From Sphingobacterium sp. FBM7-1 (GTDB taxonomy: Bacteria > Bacteroidota > Bacteroidia > Sphingobacteriales > Sphingobacteriaceae): a DNA stretch of 64,000 bases. This document shows, piece after piece, positions 54,000-63,612 of the stretch. Position 1 is the first letter of the stretch; every line of letters begins with the position of its first letter. The DNA is taken from the NCBI RefSeq assembly GCF_020687765.1, contig NZ_JAJEWJ010000009.1, positions 1 through 64,000 on the forward strand. Reading direction: 5' to 3'. The notes under the pieces are model-generated. The model was not told the origin of the DNA. It worked only from the letters and a program-made list of their open reading frames with translations, and did not search any database. The position numbers and the translations under genes were made by a program.

Positions 54000-54040
54000 G
54001 ATATCAGTAGCATGTGCAACCTTGCTACTGATATCGTTTT
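54000..54040 (+). terminator. Strong terminator after the DUF4397 gene
   Basis: GATATCAGTAGCA at 54000-54012 and its exact complement at 54023-54035 form a 13-pair stem with a ten-base loop, followed by GTTTTT. The right arm overlaps the last codons of the convergent membrane-protein gene. Confidence 0.85.
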
Positions 54041-55266
54041 TGTTTGTATAGAATAGCAAAGACACTGATCACGATAACTCCTGCTGCAACCACCAACATT
54101 TGATTCGTGAAAGGAACATATACACGAATCAGCCCGCCCACCCCCTGCACCATTAAAACAAGTTCATTCAGCACCACACCGCTTGCCAAACTAATGGTCC
54201 AGCGATGGATTGCTCGGCTGCGATGCAGTATTTGCATTTGAAAAGCAAAACTCAATAGGAAAAGTGAAATAATAACCAAAAGCACGAGATGTAAATAGGC
54301 AATCACGATAGGACGATAACCGTATACCAATTGGCTCAAGACGGGGACCACGGAAGCCGCTTGCAACACGATCTTAAGAACGATAGCTAGCGCCACCCCT
54401 CCCCAAATAATTTTGGTCGTTGGATTGATAAGCGAAAATACATTTCGCTCCTGCAGGAGACGAAATACATCACGTAAAAATTTATACCAAATGACCAGCT
54501 GCAGTATAACAGTAAGGACGACTACCGCATATAACCAATCTGGAAAAGCTTTCCACCATAGAACAGATAGAAAATAAGCTGGAATCACACAGGAGAAAAA
54601 CAACCAAAACAGTTTTTTGCTACATGCTACTCCCCCACTGCTATTGTGTAACCAATGGAGAAACAAACCCACGCAAGCGAATAAAAACCAGCCATTGTAC
54701 TGAAAATGGAGGTAGAAATAAACCGAAGCTAATTGCTTTAGTGGATCCAATTGCTGGGTAACCATCAACCAAACGAGGGCAAAGGTACCGATTGCGGATA
54801 AAACAGAAAAAAACAAAGCGGCTTTAAACCAATATTTTATGACGGGTGGAAGCGTAGACCGGTTAATATCTGTCCATCCGTATCCCGCAAAAACAAAAGA
54901 TATAATCAATACCAGGGTCGAAAAAATGATGGCATAAACGCCATATCCCTGCAAAATAAAACAAATAAGCATACCAAACGACGCCAATAGATTGGCGGCC
55001 AAGGTATACTGATAACGGGTTGGCAAGGAATCCATCGTCCGCAAACGGAATACGACCATCACCATGAGCACCATTATCGCATGGGAAACCCATCCCGAAA
55101 ATGCAAAGTGAGAATGGGCGTGCATAATAAATTTTTGATTTACCCAGGCCATGGGAAAGATGGCTTTCAAGCGCATCAACAATCCTAGAACGGCTACTAG
55201 GAAAAGATTTAAAACGGCTACGACTAACCAGTAACGAACACTACGTTGTTGAATAAAATTCATCAT
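54025..55266 (-). CDS. Multi-pass membrane protein, heme-copper oxidase subunit I-like
   Basis: The product of about 413 residues (ATG 55266, directly after the regulator's stop) has 11-12 hydrophobic helices. Conserved-looking histidines resemble heme ligands of the heme-copper superfamily: IMHAHSHFAFSGW near residue 50, YLHFQYNGWFLF near 185 and IAYLHLVLLVII near 325. It is cotranscribed after a Crp/Fnr regulator and lies next to the nos genes. It could be a nitric-oxide-related oxidoreductase or sensor; no standard NorB signature is certain. A partial protein of similar flavour is encoded at 63673. Confidence 0.6.
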   Translation of the reverse strand: MMNFIQQRSVRYWLVVAVLNLFLVAVLGLLMRLKAIFPMAWVNQKFIMHAHSHFAFSGWVSHAIMVLMVMVVFRLRTMDSLPTRYQYTLAANLLASFGMLICFILQGYGVYAIIFSTLVLIISFVFAGYGWTDINRSTLPPVIKYWFKAALFFSVLSAIGTFALVWLMVTQQLDPLKQLASVYFYLHFQYNGWFLFACVGLFLHWLHNSSGGVACSKKLFWLFFSCVIPAYFLSVLWWKAFPDWLYAVVVLTVILQLVIWYKFLRDVFRLLQERNVFSLINPTTKIIWGGVALAIVLKIVLQAASVVPVLSQLVYGYRPIVIAYLHLVLLVIISLFLLSFAFQMQILHRSRAIHRWTISLASGVVLNELVLMVQGVGGLIRVYVPFTNQMLVVAAGVIVISVFAILYKQKRYQ

Positions 55267-55267
55267 C

Positions 55268-55876
55268 TCATATACCATCTGCGGGAATAAAAACTTTACC
55301 TTTTACGATATTCACCCGCTCGTTTCTTTCCATATTTTTTATCGCTCGTATAATGGTTTCAACCCGCAACCCCGTCATATTTGCGAGTTGTTGTCGGGTC
55401 AGCATTAAGCGATTACAATCTTGACAGATCAATTTTCGTTCCTGATTCAGGTATTGAATTAAATTTGTAATAATATCCTCCGGACAATTCCGGCTCACAA
55501 TATCTGTGAGCATGAACTTAAAACGGAGGTTGCTAGCCATTGATTTCGAAAAATCAAAATGAATAGCCGGATGGTCTGTTAATATTTGTTTGAATCGATC
55601 TGCTCTTAACCGCAACAATGTACAGGCTACATCAGCGATCGCACTTGCGGCATACACCCCTTCGTCAAAAAAGGGCATTTCGCCGAAGATATCGCCTGGT
55701 TCTACGATCTTATGGAGGACTTCGCGTCCATCATCCAAAAGATTGCTCCATCGAACACGCCCGGTCACCAATTGATAATAATAAGTAGGAATGCTTCCTT
55801 CATTAAAGATCAGTTCACCGGGTTCGGCTTTTCGATAAGTTGCTCCGTTTTCCAAAAGTATATCGACAGGGATCAT
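55268..55876 (-). CDS. Crp/Fnr-family regulator of the nos locus
   Basis: The 202-residue product has a cyclic-nucleotide-binding-type beta roll (GDIFGEMPFFDEGVYAAS) and a C-terminal helix-turn-helix (LTRQQLANMTGLRVETIIRA). There is a Cys pair in LICQDCNRL just before the HTH but no N-terminal Fnr Fe-S cysteine cluster. Position divergent to nosZ suggests it controls denitrification genes in response to NO or low oxygen; the signal is inferred. Confidence 0.88.
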   Translation of the reverse strand: MIPVDILLENGATYRKAEPGELIFNEGSIPTYYYQLVTGRVRWSNLLDDGREVLHKIVEPGDIFGEMPFFDEGVYAASAIADVACTLLRLRADRFKQILTDHPAIHFDFSKSMASNLRFKFMLTDIVSRNCPEDIITNLIQYLNQERKLICQDCNRLMLTRQQLANMTGLRVETIIRAIKNMERNERVNIVKGKVFIPADGI

Positions 55877-56082
55877 GCGATGCGTTTATAGTTTATATAA
55901 CAACAAATTAACTATATATAAAGCATAAATCAACTGACCAAAATCACCCCAAGAAGTGACAAGAATCAATTAACCACATAAACAACTATGAAACAATAAA
56001 TTAGCATCTAAAAAAAACAACCAAACTTCTTGTAAAAACTACTTTATGATCCAACGCATAAAATGCACCACCCATCCCACGG

Positions 56083-56090
56083 TAGATTTG
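56083..56090 (+). promoter_or_regulatory. -7 box of the nos operon; 266-base divergent control region
   Basis: TAGATTTG matches TAnnTTTG, 52 bases before the cytochrome c start. No TTTG lies 19 bases upstream, as expected for an activator-dependent promoter. The inverted repeat GCAT-AAA-ATGC at 56056-56066 is a possible regulator site. The rest of 55877-56142 is AT-rich and contains no gene that I can see. Confidence 0.35.
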
Positions 56091-56142
56091 TAAAACAAAA
56101 CAAAAAAAGATATGTTTACTTGATAAACCAACAATAGATACG

Positions 56143-56619
56143 ATGAAAAAATTAATGACACTTGGCATGATCGGCATATTGTTATATGCTTGTACGTCAA
56201 ACACGAACAACGACCAACAAAATACACGTTCTTTTCCGGAAGAAAAATCGGCGACATCCGATCCTAGTGCCTATGATCCGACACGCGGTGAAGGAAAATT
56301 TGATGCCGTCGAGGTAGGCGATAAATTGGACGTGGCACTAGCAAAAGAAGGTAAGACAATTTCTGACTTAAAATGCGCCAGCTGCCACAAATATACGGAC
56401 GAGCGCCTCGTAGGACCGGGATGGGCTGGGGTCTCCGAAAAACACAAACCAGAATGGATCATGAATTTCATCACGAATCCGGATCCAATGATCGACAAAG
56501 ATCCTGAGCTACAGGCACAATTGGAATTGTGTTTGGTTCGGATGCCTAACCAGAATCTAAGCGATGAGGAGGCTCGTAGCATCCTAGAGTTTATGCGTCA
56601 AAACGACGGCGTACAATAA
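56143..56619 (+). CDS. Cytochrome c lipoprotein of the nos operon
   Basis: The 158-residue product has a lipobox at GILLYACTSN and one heme site CASCHKY near residue 80, with the axial Met likely in VRMPNQNLS. A Ser/Thr/Asp linker precedes the heme domain. It is the first gene of the nos operon, 42 bases before nosZ. Small c-type cytochromes in this position of clade II nos clusters are thought to carry electrons to NosZ. Confidence 0.88.
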   Translation: MKKLMTLGMIGILLYACTSNTNNDQQNTRSFPEEKSATSDPSAYDPTRGEGKFDAVEVGDKLDVALAKEGKTISDLKCASCHKYTDERLVGPGWAGVSEKHKPEWIMNFITNPDPMIDKDPELQAQLELCLVRMPNQNLSDEEARSILEFMRQNDGVQ

Positions 56620-56661
56620 CAAACGGAAATCAATTATTTGTTAGCATAAATACGTAAAATA

Positions 56662-58638
56662 ATGAAACTAAAACAGTATCTAACATTAAGCCTCGCCGCC
56701 GCGACAATGGCCTCCACGTTCCAGGCCTGTCGTCCGAAAGGAGCTGGTGGTGCGCTAAGTGGCAACGCAGCGGAACGGGTTTACGTCGCTCCTGGGGAAT
56801 ACGACGAATTCTACACGTTCACTTCTGGGGGGTTTAGTGGTCAAATGACCGTTTATGGACTTCCAAGTGGTCGTCTACTGAAACAAATTCCGGTATTCTC
56901 GGTAAATGCGGAGAATGCTTGGGGCTTTAGTGAGGAAACCAAACCTATGCTCCAGACCTCGCACGGATTTGTACCCTGGGATGATTTACACCACATTGAG
57001 TCTTCCTTTACGGAGGGTATGCCCGACGGCAGGTGGATGTTTGCGAACTCAAACAATACGCCACGTTTAGCGCGGATCGACTTGACTACCTTTACCACGG
57101 CAGAAATTTTAGAGATCCCGAATACGGGTGGTAACCACTGTTCCCCCTTTACAACGGAGAACTCGGAGTATGTAATCGCGGCGACACGTTTTAGTGTACC
57201 TCCTGATGGCCCTGAAAGCGATGTGCCGATCGATTCGTACAAACAGAATTTCACGGGACATATTAGCTTCGTCAGCATCGAAAAAGAAAGTGGCGAAATG
57301 AATATTGCGTTTCAGCTAAAAACACCGGGACTAAACTTTGACTTGTCAAGCGCGGGTAAAGGTGTATCTGATGGCTGGTTATTTATTAGCTGCTACAACT
57401 CGGAGCAAGCGCACACCCTACTGGAAGTTAATGCGTCACAAAATGACAAGGACTTCATCATGGCGGTCAATTGGAAGAAAGCTGAAGAATATTTCAAGGC
57501 TGGAAAAGGCAAAAAACAAACCAATGTTCGCTATGCACATAACAAGTTTGATCATAAAACGCATACGGCCACTTCAGAAATGAAAACAGAGGTTACCGTA
57601 TTAGACGTTGCGGACTTTGAAGATCTTGCTTATTTGATCCCTTGTCCTAAATCTCCTCACGGCGCGGACGTTAGCCCAACAGGTGAATTCATCGTGGGTA
57701 GTGGTAAATTGGCCGCGTTAATCCCGGTGTTCAGTTTTGAAAAGCTACAGAAAGCGATTAACAGCGCTGATTTCGAAGGCGAACGCTACGGTGGTATCCC
57801 GGTTGTTAATTATGAATCGGTACTACACGGCGAGGTACAAAAACCAGGCTTGGGCCCATTACACACGGAGTTTGATGAAAAAGGAAATGCATACACCTCG
57901 TTCTTCGTTTCTTCTGAAGTGGTCAAATGGGATTTAAAAACGTTGGAAGTATTGGATAGACAGCCGACTTACTATTCTGTGGGACACTTGATGGTAGCTG
58001 GTGGTAACGCTAAAACTCCTTATGGAAAGTACTTGGTTGCTTATAATAAGATTACAAAAGACCGGTTCTTACCCACCGGACCCGAATTGGCTCACAGTGC
58101 GCAGCTGTTTGATATCAGTGGCGAGAAGATGGAGCTATTGCTGGACTTCCCTACACTGGGTGAGCCACACTATGCCCAAGCCATTCCGGCAGACTTGATC
58201 AAAGATAAGTCGGTAAAAATTTACGACATCAATGCCAATGAGCACCCGCATAAAACGAATGGGGAAGCAGAAGCACGGGTCGAGCGTAACGGCAATATCG
58301 TTCGGGTATATATGACAACCATCCGTTCTCACCTGACTCCTGACGTGATTGAAGGTATACAACTTGGTGATGAAGTATACTTCCACGTGACGAATTTGGA
58401 ACAAGACTGGGATATGCCGCACGGCTTTGCAATTAAAGGAAACAACAACTCCGAATTGCTCGTTATGCCGGGAGAGACAATTACGTTGAAATGGGTTCCG
58501 GACCGTGTTGGTATCTTTCCATTTTACTGTACAGACTTTTGTTCTGCACTGCACCAAGAGATGTCCGGCTACGCCAGAGTATCGCCAAAAGGAAGTAACG
58601 TTCCTATAAAATACTATACTGGCCAGCAGGCTCAATAA
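56662..58638 (+). CDS. nosZ: Nitrous oxide reductase, Sec-type (clade II)
   Basis: The 658-residue product has a Sec signal peptide with a possible lipobox (TFQAC), not the twin-arginine leader of clade I. CuZ ligands are visible as DLHHIESSF near residue 110, GGNHCSPFT, KSPHGADVSP, PLHTEFDE, VGHLMVAGG and GEPHYAQA. The C-terminal cupredoxin domain has the CuA motif CTDFCSALHQEMSGY, with Cys 622, Cys 626 and His 630. It reduces N2O to N2 in the periplasm. It is part of the operon that continues to nosY. Confidence 0.97.
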   Translation: MKLKQYLTLSLAAATMASTFQACRPKGAGGALSGNAAERVYVAPGEYDEFYTFTSGGFSGQMTVYGLPSGRLLKQIPVFSVNAENAWGFSEETKPMLQTSHGFVPWDDLHHIESSFTEGMPDGRWMFANSNNTPRLARIDLTTFTTAEILEIPNTGGNHCSPFTTENSEYVIAATRFSVPPDGPESDVPIDSYKQNFTGHISFVSIEKESGEMNIAFQLKTPGLNFDLSSAGKGVSDGWLFISCYNSEQAHTLLEVNASQNDKDFIMAVNWKKAEEYFKAGKGKKQTNVRYAHNKFDHKTHTATSEMKTEVTVLDVADFEDLAYLIPCPKSPHGADVSPTGEFIVGSGKLAALIPVFSFEKLQKAINSADFEGERYGGIPVVNYESVLHGEVQKPGLGPLHTEFDEKGNAYTSFFVSSEVVKWDLKTLEVLDRQPTYYSVGHLMVAGGNAKTPYGKYLVAYNKITKDRFLPTGPELAHSAQLFDISGEKMELLLDFPTLGEPHYAQAIPADLIKDKSVKIYDINANEHPHKTNGEAEARVERNGNIVRVYMTTIRSHLTPDVIEGIQLGDEVYFHVTNLEQDWDMPHGFAIKGNNNSELLVMPGETITLKWVPDRVGIFPFYCTDFCSALHQEMSGYARVSPKGSNVPIKYYTGQQAQ

Positions 58639-58650
58639 AAACACAAACAA

Positions 58651-59253
58651 ATGACTGACGTTAAAAATCAACAACGTATCAAATCATTGCATAGGGCCAT
58701 ACTGATCATCAGCGGTATGGCCCTGTTTGCAGTCATCGCACTACCGATATGGCGTATTGAGTTGATTGCTCCGCAATATCCCGAAGGACTTGAAATGTTC
58801 ATTTATAGCTATAAGCTTGGTGGGCAGGTAGAGATTATCAACGGACTCAACCATTATATCGGGATGAAAGTGCTTAAAGCTGATGATTTCATTGAATTTA
58901 CAGTTTTGCCCTATATTATCGCTGTATACGCGGTATTTTTTATCCTAACGGGTCTGCTAGCGCGAAGGAAACTGGTTTATCTGCTTTTAGGGGCATTTAT
59001 ACTTTTCGGGATCGTAGCCATGGTGGATTTCTACAGTTGGCTATACGACTACGGTCATAACTTAGATCCCACTGCACCTATTATCGTTCCGGGCATGGCT
59101 TACCAGCCACCATTAATCGGATATAAGCAGTTGCTGAATTTTCTAGCATTTTCAATACCTGACATCGGCGGATGGATATTTATTGCTTGTGGTATATTGT
59201 TAACCTATTGCAGCGTAGCCGAGTGGCGGATAGCGCGACAAAAACTTCCTTAA
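58651..59253 (+). CDS. Four-helix membrane protein of the nos operon
   Basis: The 200-residue product has four clear membrane helices (IISGMALFAVIALPIW, YIIAVYAVFFILTGLL, LVYLLLGAFILFGIVAMV, GGWIFIACGILLTYC). The first periplasmic loop holds GGQVEIINGLNHYIGMK. It is a regular but uncharacterised member of Bacteroidota nos clusters as far as I recall. It lies between nosZ and nosL with gaps of 12 and 2 bases. A role in electron transfer or copper-site maturation is a guess. Confidence 0.75.
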   Translation: MTDVKNQQRIKSLHRAILIISGMALFAVIALPIWRIELIAPQYPEGLEMFIYSYKLGGQVEIINGLNHYIGMKVLKADDFIEFTVLPYIIAVYAVFFILTGLLARRKLVYLLLGAFILFGIVAMVDFYSWLYDYGHNLDPTAPIIVPGMAYQPPLIGYKQLLNFLAFSIPDIGGWIFIACGILLTYCSVAEWRIARQKLP

Positions 59254-59255
59254 TC

Positions 59256-59702
59256 ATGACAAAAATTCGATTTCTTTTCACCCTTATTTTGAGTGTCATC
59301 GTACTCTGGGGAACGCAATCTTGCAGTAGCAATAATGGTCCGCATCCCATCAAATACGGAACAGACCAGTGTGTTTATTGTAAGATGACGATCAGCGATG
59401 CTCGATTCGGCACCCAGCTAGTCACCCAAAAAGGACGTGCTTATAATTTTGATGATGTGCAGTGTATGATTGCTTACGTAGATGAGGGAAGCATCGCCCG
59501 TGAAGACGTGGCCGCATTCTATCTTCCCGATTTCAAAAGCAATGAATTAATGCCTGCCGAAACTATGTTTTATCTAAAAAGTGAAGCATTAAAGAGCCCG
59601 ATGCGGGGGGATATCGCTGCTTTCGCCAACAAGGCGGATATGGAAGCCACATTGAACGCACTGGGTGGCACACCTTTACTGTGGGATGATCTTTGGGAAT
59701 AA
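59256..59702 (+). CDS. nosL: NosL copper lipoprotein
   Basis: The 148-residue product (ATG 59256) has a lipobox at LWGTQSCSSN and the NosL copper site CVYCKMTISD, followed by the typical YNFDDVQCMIAYV. NosL delivers Cu(I) to NosZ maturation. It overlaps neither neighbour; nosD starts 8 bases after its stop. Confidence 0.94.
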   Translation: MTKIRFLFTLILSVIVLWGTQSCSSNNGPHPIKYGTDQCVYCKMTISDARFGTQLVTQKGRAYNFDDVQCMIAYVDEGSIAREDVAAFYLPDFKSNELMPAETMFYLKSEALKSPMRGDIAAFANKADMEATLNALGGTPLLWDDLWE

Positions 59703-59710
59703 ATCTGAGC

Positions 59711-61030
59711 ATGCAAAACCTTTTTTTATATTTTTTATTGAACAGTGTTTTTTGTTTATTAATGGTAGCTGGTACAACACGTGCCGCTACCATTCATGTA
59801 GGTAAACACGACAACAGCAAATCCATAAATCGTGCCATCGCGCAGGCAAAGCCTGGCGACACAATTCTTGTACATGGAGGCCACTATCGGGAAGAAACCA
59901 TTCAGATTACGAAGAGCTTGACTTTAATCGGGTTGGAAAACCCCATTATCGACGGCCAACAAAAACACGAACCGGTGGCTATAAAGGCCGATAATATAAC
60001 CTTTAAAGGCTTCACCGTTAAAAACTCGAGTCATTCTGCCCTTACCGACGTCGCGGGTATTAAAGTGTACGGCGTAAAAAACGTCAGCATAACGGACAAC
60101 GTGCTGGACAATAATTTCTTTGGGATTTATTTACAAAATGTTAAAAATTGCCATGTTGAAAATAACCGATTGCGGACTTACGGGGAAACGGAACGCTTGG
60201 TTGGAAACGGCGTTCACGCATGGAAAAGCGACAGCGTCACCATTCTTAACAATGAAATTATCGGTCACCGGGACGGGATATATTTAGAATTCGTTACGCA
60301 TACCCATGTGCGGAAGAACTTGTCTCAAAACAATCTCCGATATGGCTTGCATTTTATGTTTTCGCATGATAATGAATATCATTACAACATCTTCAGGTCT
60401 AACGGGGCGGGCGTAGCGGTGATGTATACCCAACGGGTACGTATGGAGCATAACCGGTTTGAAGAAAATTGGGGTGATGCTGCATACGGCTTGTTATTGA
60501 AAGATATCACGGATAGCTATATCGAACATAATACCTTTGTTCGGAATACGACGGGTATCTTCATGGAGGGCAGTAACCGCACTTTGATAGAGCAAAACAG
60601 TTTTGAGAACAACGGCTGGGCTATTAAGATATTTACGAGCTGTATGGACAATACGCTCCGTAAAAACAGCTTTATACAGAACACGTTTGATGTGGCTACA
60701 AATAGCGGTAAGCTGAACAATACCTTCGTGGAAAATTATTGGGATAAATATGAGGGGTATGATCTCGATAAAAACGGGATAGGTGATGTTCCGCATCATC
60801 CGGTAAGTCTTTTCTCTATGCTGATTGAACGCTATCCGGCCGCGATGTTGCTTTTCCGCAGTTTTATGGTCACCCTGTTTGACCGCAGCGAAAAGATGAT
60901 CCCGAGTTTAACGCCAGAAAATTTAAAAGACGATAGTCCGTTGATGAAACCGCTCCCGATCAAAACGGAGAAATTATCAGCAACCGGCAATAGTGAAGTA
61001 TTTAGAAGAAGAAAAGGGGTAGAAGAATGA
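59711..61030 (+). CDS. nosD: NosD periplasmic maturation protein
   Basis: The product of about 439 residues (ATG 59711) has a signal peptide cut near TRAA and a right-handed parallel beta helix of CASH/PbH1 repeats: NVSITDNVLDNNFFGIYLQN, SVTILNNEIIGHRDGIYLEF and so on up to residue 340. NosD works with the NosFY ABC transporter to complete the CuZ site of NosZ. Its last four bases overlap nosF (ATGA). Confidence 0.94.
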   Translation: MQNLFLYFLLNSVFCLLMVAGTTRAATIHVGKHDNSKSINRAIAQAKPGDTILVHGGHYREETIQITKSLTLIGLENPIIDGQQKHEPVAIKADNITFKGFTVKNSSHSALTDVAGIKVYGVKNVSITDNVLDNNFFGIYLQNVKNCHVENNRLRTYGETERLVGNGVHAWKSDSVTILNNEIIGHRDGIYLEFVTHTHVRKNLSQNNLRYGLHFMFSHDNEYHYNIFRSNGAGVAVMYTQRVRMEHNRFEENWGDAAYGLLLKDITDSYIEHNTFVRNTTGIFMEGSNRTLIEQNSFENNGWAIKIFTSCMDNTLRKNSFIQNTFDVATNSGKLNNTFVENYWDKYEGYDLDKNGIGDVPHHPVSLFSMLIERYPAAMLLFRSFMVTLFDRSEKMIPSLTPENLKDDSPLMKPLPIKTEKLSATGNSEVFRRRKGVEE

Positions 61031-61767
61031 TTGAAATAGAACAGCTCTCCAAAAAATTCGGCAAGCTCCAAGCGCTTAAGGATATCAATCTTTCCTTGTC
61101 GTCGGGACAGTGTATTTCACTGATTGGCCCTAACGGCAGCGGGAAGACCACTTTAATAAAATCTATTTTGGGCATGGTGGTGCCTAGTTCGGGGAATATT
61201 CTTTTTGACGGCAAAAATATCAACAAGGAATGGGCGTACCGAAACGATATCGGGTATATGCCCCAGATCGGACAATACCCGGAAAACATGCGCATCGGCC
61301 AGGTGTTGGATATGATGCGCGATATACGGAAAACTCCCGACCACTTATTGGATAATGAGTTGTACGAAAAGTTTGAACTGAACAAAATGCTTGACAAGCG
61401 TATGCGTACCCTGTCGGGTGGCACGCGGCAAAAAGTTAGTGCTTGCCTAGCGTTTATGTTTGATCCAAAGGTGCTTATTCTGGATGAGCCTACCGCTGGG
61501 CTTGACCCGCTAGCGACGGAAATCTTGAAAGAAAAAATCGTGTACGAAAAGCAGAAAAACAAACTGATCCTCATTACTTCTCATGTATTAAGCGACTTGG
61601 ATGAACTCGTTTCCCAAATTATTTACATGCAAGATGGGGAACTGGTGTTCCACAAATCGTTGGAAGATTTAAAAAGCGATACAGGTACTGATAAGTTATC
61701 AAAAGCAATTGCCCATATCATGGGCCATCGATCCATCCCGCAAATAGAGATTATCCATGAACAATAA
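61027..61767 (+). CDS. nosF: NosF ABC-transporter ATPase
   Basis: The 246-residue product has Walker A GPNGSGKTTL, signature LSGGTRQKVS, Walker B VLILDEPTAGLD and the switch His in ITSHVLSDLD. It powers the NosDFY complex in copper-site assembly. It overlaps nosD by 4 bases and nosY by 11, so it is tightly coupled. Confidence 0.95.
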   Translation: MIEIEQLSKKFGKLQALKDINLSLSSGQCISLIGPNGSGKTTLIKSILGMVVPSSGNILFDGKNINKEWAYRNDIGYMPQIGQYPENMRIGQVLDMMRDIRKTPDHLLDNELYEKFELNKMLDKRMRTLSGGTRQKVSACLAFMFDPKVLILDEPTAGLDPLATEILKEKIVYEKQKNKLILITSHVLSDLDELVSQIIYMQDGELVFHKSLEDLKSDTGTDKLSKAIAHIMGHRSIPQIEIIHEQ

Positions 61768-62527
61768 AATCATTAAATACGTTATTTCCGATCTGTTGCG
61801 TAATCGCACTGTTTTCTTTTATACGCTTGTGCTTCTCGCGCTTTCCTTAAGTATTTTCTTTATCGAAGGTAATGTGGATAAGAGTATCGCTAGTTTACTG
61901 AACCTCGTGCTTTTTGTTGTTCCGTTGGTAAGCATTGTATTTTCTACCATATATCTTTACAATAGCGAAGAATTTATCGCCTTGCTCGTGAGCCAACCCC
62001 TAAAACGTCAAAGTATATGGCTCAGCATCTTTGTTGGCCTAGCGACGGCCATGGCAGCGGCATTCCTTGTAGGCGTGGGATTACCAACACTGATCTTCGC
62101 CTATAGCCTTTCGGGGATTACCTTGGTGATCGGTGGATTATTGCTATCGCTTATTTTTGTATCGATCGCGATGTGGACAGCCGTGCGCTTACGCGATAAA
62201 TCCAAAGGAATCGGTTTAGCGATCATTTTATGGTTGTATTTCGCGCTGATATTCGATGCATTACTATTGTTTTTATTGTTCCAATTCGCCGATTATCCGA
62301 TCGAAAAACTGATGGTGGCGGTTTCTATGCTGAATCCGATCGATATCAGCCGAATATTGATCTTGCTGGAAATCGATCTTTCTGCCATGATGGGATATAC
62401 AGGGGCTATCTTTCGGGATTTCTTCGGTACTGGAACAGGGATGCTGATCACCGGACTAGTGATGTTTTTGTGGATCGCATTGCCCCTCCTATTTGCTACG
62501 CGATTCTTTAAGCGCAAAGATCTTTAA
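61757..62527 (+). CDS. nosY: NosY ABC-transporter permease
   Basis: The 256-residue product has six membrane helices of the ABC-2 type, with FYTLVLLALSLSIFFIEG first and LVMFLWIALPLLFATRFF last. It carries the usual NosY segment around SQPLKRQSIWLS. It pairs with NosF. It is the last of the closely spaced nos genes; a 115-base gap follows. Confidence 0.93.
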   Translation: MNNKIIKYVISDLLRNRTVFFYTLVLLALSLSIFFIEGNVDKSIASLLNLVLFVVPLVSIVFSTIYLYNSEEFIALLVSQPLKRQSIWLSIFVGLATAMAAAFLVGVGLPTLIFAYSLSGITLVIGGLLLSLIFVSIAMWTAVRLRDKSKGIGLAIILWLYFALIFDALLLFLLFQFADYPIEKLMVAVSMLNPIDISRILILLEIDLSAMMGYTGAIFRDFFGTGTGMLITGLVMFLWIALPLLFATRFFKRKDL

Positions 62528-62605
62528 TCGGTTCATTCTGACATCTACCTGACACGTTTTTGAAGGAATATGAGTCTACGCATAAAACACTAACCTTCAA
62601 CCATG

Positions 62606-62613
62606 TACCTTTA
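62606..62613 (+). promoter_or_regulatory. Weak -7-like box before the Ric gene
   Basis: TACCTTTA differs from TAnnTTTG at the last base and lies 29 bases before the Ric start, in the gap after nosY. It may give this gene its own promoter. Confidence 0.25.
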
Positions 62614-62642
62614 CGTAGTAATTCATATTTAACTATAAAGCC

Positions 62643-63575
62643 ATGATTAAAACAGCAATATTAAACGTCACAACGATCGAACCACGATTGAAACATCCGA
62701 CCATTTTTGAACACTTCGATGCCTTGGAGGGCGGCGAGTCATTTATAATTTTAAATGACCATGATCCGCGGCCGCTGTACTATCAATTGCTGGGTGAAAG
62801 AGGAAATATCTTTACCTGGGAATACCTCGAATCTGGCCCCGAATGGTGGCGGGTGAATATCGCTAAAACCGGCGGCCAAAGTAAGCAGGAAACGGTCGGA
62901 GAAATTGCAGCGGCCGATATGCGGAAAGCGGAAGTATTCAAGAAACTTGGTATAGACTTTTGCTGCGGAGGAAAAGTTTCCTTAAAAGACGCTGCGGCAA
63001 CGGTAGGTCTTAGTGAAGACGCGCTACGTGATGAACTTGCAAAAAGTGAGACGCAAGGAAATGTTTCGGTACATCTCGATTTTAACGGCTGGGACATTTC
63101 ATTTCTCGCCGACTACATCAAAAATATACACCACGGCTATATCCGTGAATTCGGTCCAATTATCGAACAGCTGGCTAATAAAGTAGCCTCACGCCACGGA
63201 AATGAAAGTCCGGAACTCGTAGCACTGGCGAAAAACACGCATGATTTCATGGCGGATCTGTATCAGCACATTGAGAAAGAAGAAGAACTGCTCTTTCCCA
63301 TAACGAAGGATCTGGCTTCGCTAGAGGAGGAAGAAATCAACCGAATTATCCACGAATTGGAGCATGAACACGAGGACGCAGGTGCGGAATTGGTTAATTT
63401 CAGAAAAATAACAAGCGATTATGCACTTCCGGCACATGCGTGCAATTCTTACTCCTACCTTTACGATAGAATGAAAGCTTTTGAACAGGATTTGTTCCAG
63501 CATATCCATCTAGAAAACAACATTCTGTTTCCGAAGGTTATCGATCTATGCCGTGAGCAACTCCACGTTAACTAA
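62643..63575 (+). CDS. ric: DUF2249 fused to ScdA/Ric di-iron repair protein
   Basis: The 310-residue product joins three parts: a DUF2249 domain (residues 1-75, PTIFEHFDALEGGESFIILN), the ScdA N-terminal motif (KKLGIDFCCGGKVSLKDA, near residue 110) and a hemerythrin-like di-iron domain with NIHHGYIREF, YQHIEKEEELLF, HELEHEHEDAG and FQHIHLENNILF. Ric repairs iron-sulfur centres damaged by nitric oxide. The fusion with DUF2249 puts two NO-associated domains in one chain. Position after nosY supports a nitrosative-stress role. Confidence 0.92.
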   Translation: MIKTAILNVTTIEPRLKHPTIFEHFDALEGGESFIILNDHDPRPLYYQLLGERGNIFTWEYLESGPEWWRVNIAKTGGQSKQETVGEIAAADMRKAEVFKKLGIDFCCGGKVSLKDAAATVGLSEDALRDELAKSETQGNVSVHLDFNGWDISFLADYIKNIHHGYIREFGPIIEQLANKVASRHGNESPELVALAKNTHDFMADLYQHIEKEEELLFPITKDLASLEEEEINRIIHELEHEHEDAGAELVNFRKITSDYALPAHACNSYSYLYDRMKAFEQDLFQHIHLENNILFPKVIDLCREQLHVN

Positions 63576-63612
63576 CGCAGATGTAATCCATCTGCCAACA
63601 TACTCCTTAACT

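Noticed and set aside
54025-55266. Calling the minus-strand membrane protein NorB or CcoN
   Set aside because: The histidines are suggestive but the full six-ligand pattern of heme-copper oxidases cannot be confirmed by eye.
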